Positions 33,701 to 41,466 of a DNA stretch of 64,000 nt are shown here, one piece after another. Numbering within the stretch: the first letter of the stretch is position 1; every line of letters starts with the position of its first letter. The notes beneath the pieces are model-generated. The model did not search any database, was not told the origin of the DNA, and saw only the letters and a program-made list of their open reading frames with translations. Source of the stretch: Yamagishiella unicocca (Eukaryota; Chlorophyta; Chlorophyceae; Chlamydomonadales; Volvocaceae); contig BDSL01000012.1 of assembly GCA_003116995.1 (NCBI GenBank), forward strand, positions 1,415,001 through 1,479,000, in the 5' to 3' direction. The translations under genes and the position numbers were made by a program.

Positions 33701-36446
33701 AGTGCAGCTATCCCAGCTACTGCTCTCACCCCCCCAGCTACTGCTCTCAGCCGCCACTACTGCTGTCTCCCCCCAGCTACTGCTCTAAGCCGCCAGCTAC
33801 TGCTCTCAGCCCCCAGCTATCGTTCCCAGCCACCGTTCCCCCAGCTTATGGCACCCACACCCACCCACCCTGGAGCACCGCGGGCATATGGTTGGCGAAT
33901 GGCGCCGCGCTCGCGACGCCACCAGGCGCCGTACGACGCCGTACGCACCTGAAACTGCTGCCTGCGCCGCTCAGCCGCGTAGTAGCAGCGCCCGCGCCAC
34001 GCCCGGAGGCAGCTCCGGCTCCGTCGCAGCAGCCTGCGGCCACAGGTGCAGCAAACCGAGAGACGGAGTCGTAAAACAGAGAGATGGAGTCGTAAAACAG
34101 AGAGACGGAGTCATGAAACAGAGAGAGGGAGTCATGAAACAGAGAGACGGAGTCATAAAACAGAGAGACGGAGTCATTATGGCGCAGTCTCTGTTTGCAG
34201 AGCGCCGCAATCGGAGCGTTAGCCGTCACGGCACAGCAAGGGGCGTGAGCTGACACAGGCGCCAGGCGAGGTGGGGTCGGGTTGCGGCGAAGGGCAGGTG
34301 TCGGACAGGAACGAGTCACTGACGTTTTATGTGAACGCCACAGCCACATCGCCACATCACCACAGCCATGAAAGGCGTACCCCCCTATGAGCCTGCCAAA
34401 GCCAGCCCTTCCCCTCCCGCACCACCCCCGCCTCGCCGCCGCGCACCTGCTCCTCGCGACCTGCTCCCCCAGCGCCCGCAGCTGCAGCAGCCGCTTCACG
34501 GCCCCGCTCCATGCCTGTGTGCAGGGTGGAGGGTCCCAACAGCGCCGAACTTGGACTGTCGTCGCAAAAGCCCAACAAGGAGGCGATTACTCCGATGACG
34601 GACCCCACCGTTAACGGGGCCGTGAGCAGACCGCGTGCCCCACGTGCCTGTTCCCTTACACGTGCCCCACGTGCCTGTCCCCTTACACGTCCCCTTACAC
34701 GTGTCCCACGTGGTCCCACGTGCCTGCCCCCCACACGTAACGTGCCCCACGTGCTCTCCCCTACGCGTGCCCCACGTGCCTGTCGTCCCTCACGTGCCCC
34801 ACGTGCCTGTCCCCTTCCGGCCTAACCCCAATACGACTGCCCGGTCCGCTGGGTTGCCTGCCCCGCTGACGCCGGCGCCAGCGTCACTCGTCACCCCATC
34901 GCACGCCCCCCCCACACACACCTTGACGCAGCTCCCCAAACCCAAGTACGCCCGCTTCAGGTCGTACACGGCGGCCTGGCGCATGCGCGAGCGGGCGCTG
35001 GACGTCTCCGCCCGCCACGCGAACCATGCGGCTGTCAGCAGCCGCCGCTGGTACTGCCTGCGGGGCGGCAGGGAGGTGCCGGAGGGGTGTGGCGCCGGCG
35101 TGACAGCGTGTGTAATGACCCGGGTGTTATGCCCGGCCGGCTGTGGTGTACCGATCAGATTCACCCTGGTGGTGTCGCGCCTGAATGTGCGCAGCTCTGC
35201 GCCAACTGATTGGACGCACGATAACTCTGTCCCAACCCGTCTGATCGGACGACTTCCATGCGGCCGCACCCACCCGGATAGCCGGGCGCTGCCGTAAACC
35301 GGGCACCTGGTCCCACCGGTTACACCGCTCGGCCAACCCACATCGCCATCCCTCCCCCCCTCCCTCGTTCCCTCCTCTCTCTCCTCGTCCCACCCGAGGC
35401 CAGTCCAGTCCCACCTCCTGGCTGCCAGCGCCCGCAGCCTCCCCCGCGCAAACTGCTTCCAGTGGTCCACCACAATGCGCGCCATGCGCTTGCGGTGCCG
35501 CCGCCGCGCCCGCCGCGCCTCCACCTCCGGGTCCGGGAACCCCCCCAGCGTCGCCTCCGCCCAGCCATACTCCTGCCGCCCTGACGCCGCCGCCCATGCG
35601 GGAGACAGAATCCCTCCGCCGGAGAACAGCGCGTCCGCGCCCGAGACCGAAGCGCTGGGGGTGAAGCTGAATGAGGCGTGCGCGGAGGAGGGAGGGAAGG
35701 GCGCACTCGCCGGACCGGCGGACCCATGGGTCGTTGGCGCCCCGCGGCCAGGCGGCATGGCGTGGGAGGGTGCGTGCGGCGCCAGCAGCTCCGCCAGAAG
35801 CGCGGCTCCGGAGCCGGGGGCGCTGCGTGGCGCGGGCCGCTGCTGCCCCTGCCAGGCCGGTGCCACTCCAACGGCAGCAGCAAAAGCAGGAGCAGGAGCG
35901 GGAGCAGGAGCAGGCGCAACGGTAGCTGGGGAGGCAGGAAAGATGACACCGCTGACTCCGCGACCAGCTGTGCCAGATGCGGTGGTAGCGCCGCTGCCGG
36001 GGGGCTCGTGGGGGGCAGCGGCGGCGGTATGCTGAACTGCGGACCGGCCGGCGCCGGCACCGGCAGCAGCGGGACCCCGTGGTCCTGACCCTGAGGGGAG
36101 GACCGTTATGGATACGGTCGCGGCGTTGTAGGAGCGGGCGGCTGGTGCTGTGCCACGTTGTGGAAGCTGCGAGACCTCCACCACCGCCCGGGGCGCTGAC
36201 GACCCTCCAGCAGACGGCCAGGGCTGCAGCGGATCCGGGCGCCGCTGCTGTTCCACTTCCAGATGCAGAATTGGCCTTTGCGGGGCGCCCCTGTGACCAA
36301 TTTATAGTTTTCAGCAAGGCACGCGAAATTATTTGGGAGTGTGATGGATGGGCTGGTCGGTATACCACGGAGATTAAGACCGTTATCCCACCTGCCAGCA
36401 ACGTCCGATTGCGCTCTGACATCTTGACGTGGGCTCCATTTTGCAT
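24341..36446 (-). CDS. Sfi1-like protein with many Trp-anchored helical repeats
   Basis: Minus-strand exons: 36392-36446, 35415-36255, 34922-35057, 34447-34514, 33949-34033, 33197-33559, 32468-32621, 32047-32216, 31397-31662, 30792-30926, 29803-29872, 29455-29639, 28986-29217, 28317-28576, 27776-27929, 25640-27245, 24341-25488 (TGA at 24341). All phases match and give about 1975 residues. The N-terminal 300 residues are Ala/Pro/Gly-rich. Then about 20 basic helical units each place Trp in an Arg/Ala/Leu helix, e.g. LTAAWFAWRAE, LRAWRGRCYYAAE, FVAWRRRRALGHW, MRRWWQLVGMWAW, ACWATWRAVVEHG, LHAWRREAARRAA, LRGWLRHTRYKAG, LAAWRHEYVPLAA, LLAAWREVHEDLV, ALTCWALYLARRR, FARRWLHAVRARR. This spacing fits Sfi1 repeats, which bind centrin at spindle poles and basal bodies. 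The C-terminus is Gly/Ala-rich with a final helical part (VEYAAARLRQIRGLG). The first exon (ATG 36446, weak acceptor GAAG at 36256) and the last junction (donor GTCGGG) are the least certain. Confidence 0.72.
26607..26665 (+). repeat. Dispersed repeat R2, copy in coding exon of the Sfi1-like gene
   Basis: CACTGCTGGCAGGCACGGTT, GGCGGCACCAGCGCCACCAG and GAGCCGTGTTGGAG. The exon 25640-27245 reads straight through it on the minus strand, in an Ala/Gly-rich region (SAAGGAGAAATVPASSAWLG). Confidence 0.75.
27380..27428 (-). repeat. Dispersed repeat R1, copy 6 (diverged)
   Basis: Minus strand: GCAAGGAAAACCCGTGTACG, then AAAAACCGTTTAGGACAGAA. A diverged left half of R1 in the intron between exons 27776-27929 and 25640-27245 of the Sfi1-like gene. 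A related fragment with TTGCAAGGAAAACCCGCAAG lies near 31915-31965. Confidence 0.6.
27942..27962 (+). repeat. Interstitial telomere-type repeat, GGGTTAGGGTTTAGGG
   Basis: About three TTTAGGG units lie in the intron upstream (transcript sense) of exon 27776-27929. On the transcribed strand they read CCCTAAACCCTAACCC and form the branch-point/pyrimidine tract of that exon's acceptor. AAACCCTA-containing units also occur at 28890-28950. Confidence 0.8.
28667..28736 (+). repeat. Dispersed repeat R1, copy 2 (antisense, intronic)
   Basis: Same order of words as copy 1: GGTTCGAGGGAAACCCGTGG, CCGTTTAAAACAGAAG, TTTTGAGGTGCATGCTGGAG. It lies in the intron 28577-28985 of the minus-strand Sfi1-like gene, so it is antisense to transcription. 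Confidence 0.85.
28886..28952 (+). repeat. 17-bp tandem repeat, AAACCCTACATGGCTCC type
   Basis: About four units (CATGGCTCCAAACCCTA) in the intron 28577-28985 of the Sfi1-like gene, 35 bp from the donor of exon 28986-29217. Confidence 0.85.
29296..29409 (-). mobile_element. MITE-like element M1, copy A
   Basis: Both ends carry the inverted repeat GAGGAGACCCGTGGGTCRGC followed by ACTG (23 of 24 bases match between ends). The interior holds GAAAAGTGAAACCGAATAGC, GCAAGCGTTTGATGTACTCG and CCTAACGAAACAG and has no coding capacity. It lies in the intron between exons 28986-29217 and 29455-29639 of the Sfi1-like gene. Inference: a non-autonomous, MITE-type transposon. Target-site duplication not clear. 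Confidence 0.65.
30036..30785 (+). repeat. GCAG/GCGG satellite block, about 750 bp, intronic
   Basis: Uninterrupted tetranucleotide array (GGCA with GGCG and GGAC variants) filling most of the intron 29873-30791 of the Sfi1-like gene. It is open in several frames on both strands (Gly/Arg/Gln/Ala and Cys/Leu/Pro/Ala peptides), purely because the unit contains no stop. Confidence 0.95.
31298..31352 (+). repeat. Dispersed repeat R3, copy 1
   Basis: GGCCGTGGATTCGAGGATTC, GCGGATTCGCGGATCCTCTT and AAACCCCCCC. The same words occur at 42728-42772 and, inverted, at 61183-61210. Intron 30927-31396 of the Sfi1-like gene. Confidence 0.6.
32234..32378 (+). repeat. 18-bp tandem repeat, TACGACATGTGATGTGAGG type
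   Basis: About seven diverged units in the intron 32217-32467 of the Sfi1-like gene. Confidence 0.88.
32726..32820 (+). repeat. Dispersed repeat R1, copy 3 (antisense, intronic, fullest copy)
   Basis: Longest copy: GAGGTTCGAGGAAGACCCGT, CCGTTTAGAACAGACG, GAGATGCATGCTGGAGAACT, GGGTTGGGGATACGG. It lies in the intron 32622-33196 of the Sfi1-like gene, antisense, and is followed almost at once by the MITE-like element at 32841. Confidence 0.88.
32841..33041 (+). mobile_element. MITE-like element M1, copy B, with captured exon fragment
   Basis: 32841-32961 is the same element as copy A in opposite orientation, with about 90 percent identity by eye. The similarity continues past the inverted repeat: a CA-rich spacer, then CGCAG and 52 bases (32990-33041) identical to the first 52 bases of exon 28986-29217 and its splice acceptor, inverted relative to the gene. 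Copy A has about 40 extra bases in the spacer (29237-29280). It sits in the intron 32622-33196. The piece is antisense and not part of the mRNA. Confidence 0.68.
33705..33842 (+). repeat. About 22-bp tandem repeat, CAGCTACTGCTCTCA type
   Basis: Six to seven degenerate CAGCTACTGCTCTCAGCCCC units in the intron 33560-33948 of the Sfi1-like gene. Confidence 0.8.
34058..34181 (+). repeat. 21-bp tandem repeat, GAGAGACGGAGTCGTAAAACA type
   Basis: About six units of a GAGACGGAGTCATAAAACAG-type repeat in the intron 34034-34446 of the Sfi1-like gene. Confidence 0.9.
34635..34815 (+). repeat. CACGTGCC-rich degenerate array
   Basis: Many CACGTGCC / CCTTACACGTGCCC units in the intron 34515-34921 of the Sfi1-like gene. 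Each contains the palindrome CACGTG (E-box/G-box core), here more likely a by-product of the repeat than a regulatory cluster. Confidence 0.75.
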
Positions 36447-37226
36447 CTAGGGGCACATACTTGGCCGGGGAATGTCTCGGCGACCGCGGCCGCACGTGGA
36501 TGGCGACCTTCCCAGCCTGTACCAGAATTTGATTCCCATCCGTCTTACTATCTCGCTGCCGCGGGGCCCCCTGGAGGTCACCGCCAGCATTGTTGTCAGG
36601 TACCATAGGTTTCGCCTTCCATAATTCCGTTCCTGGCTGACCGCGCGACCCCGGGTCGCGACCCAAGCTCTCCTGCACTAGTACATTCTGTAAGAAAGCT
36701 ATAAGAATCAAGGTGGTCCAGAAGGTGTAAAGCCCGGCTTGATGACAGACCAAGGCGAGTAGGCGACAGCTGGCCGGATTAAACCAGCAAGATTGCGCAC
36801 AATGTTTAAAGTACGGTAAGAGTATCTGTAGGCAAACGTGTGCTGCTAACAGGGGTAACCCTTGGTGCCCAGTGCGCATTCCCGGTTAAATTGTGTCGTA
36901 CTACAGCTAGTTCTCGGCTTCAAAACTTGAAGCGCAATGCTGCATAGCGGAAGCTAGTAATAGCAAATTTAACGAAATAGCCCACGTCACATTCATCTTT
37001 TGCTAAACAGGCCCAGTTTAACTTGTTAGGGCTCTTGAGTCTTCTAGGAGTCTTGGGGGTCTTCTGTAATAGTGTAAAAAACATCAATTGGTGCTGTGCG
37101 CAGCAGTTGCCTTGCGGTGCATGGAAACCGGCCCGATGCGGTAATGGGGGCCCGGTCAAGTACCCAGTATCAGCGTTGAAGAACTAGCAGTTGCGGCTGC
37201 TTGGGCTTTAATCCCAGGCAGCGGCA
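36447..37226. promoter_or_regulatory. Divergent promoter region between the Sfi1-like and TAF13 genes
   Basis: About 780 bp with lower GC and no coding frame I trust; an open minus-strand frame through 36106-36879 has no coding character. It must hold the 5' UTRs and promoters of both genes. No clear TATA box seen. Confidence 0.45.
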
Positions 37227-40200
37227 ATGGACCTGGGCGCATCGATGGGCACTCCCGGCAGCGCCTCAAAGGGACGTGGCCGGAAGGCAGGCGCCGGCGG
37301 CAGGGGCTCAGCGCCAGGCAGGGGCGCCGGCGCAAAGGACACCAGTCCGGGCAAGGTCGGAGCTCCTGCGGGTGCGGGCGCGAGCGGCGCAGCGGCAGCT
37401 GGCCCGGCGGTAGCCGGCGGCACGTCTGGCGGAGGAACCGCGGGCACCAGCACGGCGGCGGCGAGCAGTCTGGGGGCCGCCGCGGGCATGGTGAAGAAGC
37501 GGGGCAGACCCGCCAAAGCCAAGCCCATTGGCGACATCCAAGGTGTGTTTTGCGTGGCGGCACGCTGTCTCCTCTGGGGCTCACCCTGACTCGACTGCGC
37601 CCGCCCACCACGTGGTAATGCCGATTTGTCGTACGGTCGCACACCAGGAGGCGATTCGGGACCTGAGGACGCGCCAGACACGAGCATGCCGTACCGCGGC
37701 ACGTTCACCAAGGACCGTGAGTGTGTGGCGGCCTGGGGGGCGGGGAGGAGCAAGGGGTGGGGAGACCTCGGCGGTAGCCGGGGGGGGTGGCCGGTGTGCA
37801 GGCAGTCGTCCTCTATTGCCAAGCTCATGCTCGTGCGGTGACGCTATGGTGGGGGGGGATAGGCACCAGTGGCTAGCAAGTAGGAGTGGTGCCGGCCACC
37901 AGTGGCTAGCAAGTAGGGGTGGTGCCAGCCACCAGTGGCTTTCAAGTAGGGGTGGTGCCAGCCACCAGTGGCTAGCAAGTAGGGGTGGTGCCAGCCACCA
38001 GTGGCTAGCAAGTAGGGGTGGTGCCAGCCACCAGTGGCTAGCAAGTAGGGGTGGTGCCAGCCACCAGTGGCTAGCAAGTAGGGGTGGTGCCAGCCACCAG
38101 TGGCTAGCAAGTAGGGGTGGTGCCAGCCACCAGTGGCTAGCAAGTAGGGGTGGTGCCAGCCACCAGTGGCTAGCAAGTAGGGGTGGTGCCAGCCGCCAGT
38201 GGCTAGCAAGTAGGGGTGGTGCCGGCCACCAGTGGCTAGCAAGTAGGGGTGGTGCCAGCCACCAGTGGCTAGCAAGTAGGGGTGGTGCCAGCCACCAGTG
38301 GCTAGCAAGTAGGGGTGGTGCCGGCCACCAGTGGCTAGCAAGTAGGGGTGGTGCCAGCCACCAGTGGCTAGCAAGTAGGGGTGGTGCCGGCCACCAGTGG
38401 CTAGGGCTTCCTCAGGATCAAGGCAACTGCGGCCCCCTGGGTTACGCGTCGGGGCTAGTCGCGGCTTGGAGGAGGAGCACGGCAGCTTGGTACGACAGAT
38501 GCGTCATGTGGGTCGGTCATTGGTCCCACCTCCCGTGGCTCGCCACCCAATCGGTTGACACACGTGATCTCCTGCCGCCGCAGTGTCGCGCCTCATGTAC
38601 GGATTTGGTGACTACGAGAACCCCATCCAGGAGACGATCAACGTCGTCGAGGTGAGGCGGGGTTTGTTGGCAGGACCCCACGGCGTGGGAGGCGGGCTGT
38701 CGACGAGGTGGGCGGAAGGGACATGGTAGTTGGGGCAGCGGGACTAGTGGTGGTGGTGTGAGCGTGGTGGTGGTGTTCGTGGCACGGAATCGACATGGTG
38801 CGCAGCTTGGACTAGCCAAGAGTACGTCTGGCCGCATCCACGTAGTTCGACGCAACGGTGCACTACCCTCCTCGGTTGCTTCATCTCATGTGACGAGCAC
38901 GCGCTTTTACGCTACCCCACGTGTGTGTGTTTGGCACTGTGTTTGCGCCTCAGGACATCCTGGTGGAGTACGTGCGGGAGACATGCTGCGCGGCGCTCAA
39001 CGAGGCGGGGCGAATGGGCAAGCTGGAGCGGGACAGGTTGTCAGGGGCGCCCAAGCTCAAAGTGAGCGAGCGTGCGGGGACGGTGGACAAAGGGATGCAC
39101 TGCCTTGCGCATGGCGAAGGGGTGTCCCCCGAGGGGTAGCTGGCAGTCTGATTGCTGTGTTTCGAGCTGGCAGTCTGATTGCTGTGTTTCGAGCTGGCAG
39201 TCTGATTGCTGTGTTTCGAGCTGGCAGTCTGATTGCTGTGTTTCGAGCTGGCAGTCTGATTGCTGTGTTTCGAGCTGGCAGTCTGATTGCTGTGTTTCGA
39301 GCTGGCAGTCTGATTGCTGTGTTTCGAGCTGCTGCCGTCACCCGTGCCCGCCCTAGCACTGCCCCCTGTGTATGCAATGAGCGCAACTATACAACAGCCC
39401 GGGCGAGCGCTGCACGTGCCGCGAGCTTGCTTGCTGTCTCCTTGGTCCCATTAACAATTCCGAGCCGTTGCTGCTGCTGCAATTGCTGGCGCGCCATCCA
39501 AACTTCATTGTACGGCAGGTGGACGAGAAAGACATCCTGTTCCTGGTCCGGAAGGTGGGGCCTACACGAGCTAGCGATACGGCAATGACGCGGCTCCGCG
39601 CGCTGGGTCGCGGATACCCCTAGCGGACATGCCCGCGTCGAGGGTCTGCCGCAGCCGGGGCTAGGTTTCGGAGCTCGGACGGGCGCCTGCGCGTCGGCAT
39701 GTGCGCATACCCTCTGTCTTCCTTTCTTCACCCCTAGGTTGCCCAGTCAACCCCTCCTCTTTCCGCCCACAGGACCCCAAGAAGTACACTCGCATTCGAG
39801 AGCTGCTGGACATGCAGCTGCTCATCAAGGAGGCGCGCAAGGTGCGGCGGCGTGTGGTTTGGGGCTGGGTGGGTGCCAGAGCTAAGCGTTGCTGGGAAGG
39901 CAGCGGAATGCAGCAGATCGAAGCGGCCTGCAGCAGATCGAAGCGGCCTGCAGCAGATCGATGGTGAAGGTGCGGGGTGGCGGACGCGGAGAGCACGAGC
40001 CCGTGCCTCCTCGTCTTGAGCTTGAGTGCCCTCCCTTGGCGGCCCTATCAACGTTCCGAACCACGAGAGACGCTTGAGGCCGGTATCCTGCTCCTGCACT
40101 GCACCGTCGAATGGTGAGTGGAGTGACCTTCACGCTGTTGCCATCGCCGCAGACCCTGGACGTCGAAAAGATCTCGGAGGGCGACCTGGATCCCGGTGCT

Positions 40201-40290
40201 GCCGGTGCGGCGGGCGGCGCAGGCGGGGCGGAAGAGGACCCCGGGGAGGAGCTGCCCGACCTGCCGGACGATGACATCGAGGGGGACTGA
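37227..40290 (+). CDS. TAF13: TFIID subunit 13 (TAF13), histone-fold protein
   Basis: ATG at 37227. Exons 37227-37542, 37648-37716, 38584-38651, 38954-39061, 39519-39554, 39773-39841, 40153-40290; phases match, 267 residues. TAF13 pairs with TAF11 through a histone fold in the TFIID complex and acts in RNA polymerase II initiation in the nucleus. The family pattern is plain: GTFTKDLSRLMYGFGDYENP, then ETINVVEDILVEYVRETCCA, VDEKDILFLVRKDPKKYTRI and RELLDMQLLIKEARK. Unusual points: an N-terminal extension of about 105 Gly/Ala-rich residues ending in an AT-hook-like KKRGRPAKAKP (residues 90-100); about 15 extra residues (LERDRLSGAPKLK) between the second helix and the loop; an acidic tail (LPDLPDDDIEGD). 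Two introns carry coding-like minisatellites. Confidence 0.93.
37862..38403 (+). repeat. 33-bp minisatellite, about 16 units, TAF13 intron
   Basis: Highly regular units (CACCAGTGGCTAGCAAGTAG + GGGTGGTGCCAGC) in the intron 37717-38583. The unit is a multiple of three without stops, so it reads as an 11-residue peptide repeat on each strand. Splice phases across the intron show that it is removed. Confidence 0.95.
39138..39334 (+). repeat. 27-bp minisatellite, about 7 units, TAF13 intron
   Basis: Near-identical units (AGCTGGCAGTCTGATTGCTG + TGTTTCG) in the intron 39062-39518. Open in frame on both strands (9-residue units) but intronic. Confidence 0.95.
39904..39963 (+). repeat. 20-bp repeat x3, TAF13 intron
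   Basis: GCAGCAGATCGAAGCGGCCT type unit, three copies, in the last intron 39842-40152. Confidence 0.85.
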
Positions 40291-40815
40291 GATGTGTGGA
40301 ATTAGGCAAGAGGGTACGGAAGCCTGTACGGCTCGGCACGACGCTGCGCTGCGCCCGGGTTCGGCTCGTACGACGTGTACTTTGGGTGGCCGTTTGAGGT
40401 CAGTAGTCGATGCCGCGTGTCGGCGCAAGGGCGGATGGGGAGCGGCGCGTGGGTATGGCATGTGGACATGATAGCGAGAGTGGCAGGGCCCAGAGCGCTC
40501 GCGAGAGTGGCAGGACCCAGAGCACTCGCGAGAGTGGCAGGGTCCAGAGCGCTAGCGTCAGAATCACTGGGTAGTTGATGATGAGCTATGCGTGTTGCAG
40601 GTATGACTGTGGGACAGTGCCGAGTGCCGACAAGTACGAGGACAGTTGGCAGCCGTACCAGTCGGCAATGGGCGCTAGGGGATGTCAGAGGATGCGGACT
40701 TCAGGGGCCGTCACGGCCTCGCATGCGCCGGTGCAGTGAAGCTTAATGTTGCTCGTGAATTGCGCACACGCTTCGTCGGAGGCCGCAGTGAAGTTCGGTG
40801 TAAAGCAGTGAAGCC
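40291..40815 (+). other. TAF13 3' UTR with TGTAA at 40799-40803
   Basis: About 510 bp without coding signal. It contains a 27-bp repeat x3 (AGAGTGGCAGGGCCCAGAGC type) at about 40469-40555 and ends at the first TGTAA after the stop. Confidence 0.6.
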
Positions 40816-41466
40816 TACTGCCTGGCGGCCACCCAACGCTCAGCCTTTCCGCACGACTTGCTTGCGTTCGTCTTTTGTGACGAACTTACGCCGGCCGTTG
40901 CTCACGGCTCGCCCATTGCTCGGCCTCGTGCAATGATACCCGCAACCCCTGCCATCGCGGGGAATGGCATGCGGGCTGTGGGGACCAGGGGAGCAGTGCA
41001 GCTTGCCGGGTTCCTCCAAAAGAGTGCGGCAGTGACACGTTCCTACAGTCCTGGGCATAATTCTGGCCACCTATAGCCGAATGTGCATGCACTGCCGCGA
41101 CCTCTATGATTCTGCTTCGGCATCCGGTTGATACGTTACGGTACGACAAACGGCCGCTCGCAGAGTCTCAGTTCGCACCTGGAGTCCGCATATGCGGAAA
41201 TTGTAGACGTTCTGTAGGCCTCCGACATTTCCTGCCTGTCCTTTGACAAGTTGAGCCTTGAGTGCCGGTTTGAAGCACCGATACAGTGATAGCGCCATAA
41301 TACAGCTGTATACGTCTAAATGTACCACTTTAGGATATACAACTAAGCGTATAAAACGCTAGCGGAAGCCAAAGCAGTGGAGATCCATGGCGGCCAGCGG
41401 GTTACTACGCACAGCTAGCTAGCGATCTTGGCGATTACGCTTGCCCATAACTAACAACAAGTCGCC
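40816..41466 (+). promoter_or_regulatory. Intergenic region / promoter of the CHERP-like gene
   Basis: About 650 bp between the TAF13 polyadenylation site and the next ATG. GC falls towards 41290-41360 (for example GGATATACAACTAAGCGTAT), a likely promoter and 5' UTR position. No gene seen. Confidence 0.4.

Noticed and set aside
34635..34815. Cluster of CACGTG boxes as an enhancer
   Set aside because: The boxes are part of a tandem repeat inside an intron, so their number reflects repeat expansion.
36106..36879. 257-codon minus-strand frame overlapping the TAF13/Sfi1-like promoter region
   Set aside because: Composition is not protein-like and it overlaps the first exons of the Sfi1-like gene in another frame.
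37528..38655. 375-codon + frame with SHQWLASRGGA repeats
   Set aside because: A 33-bp intronic minisatellite in TAF13; the flanking exons splice across it in matching phase.
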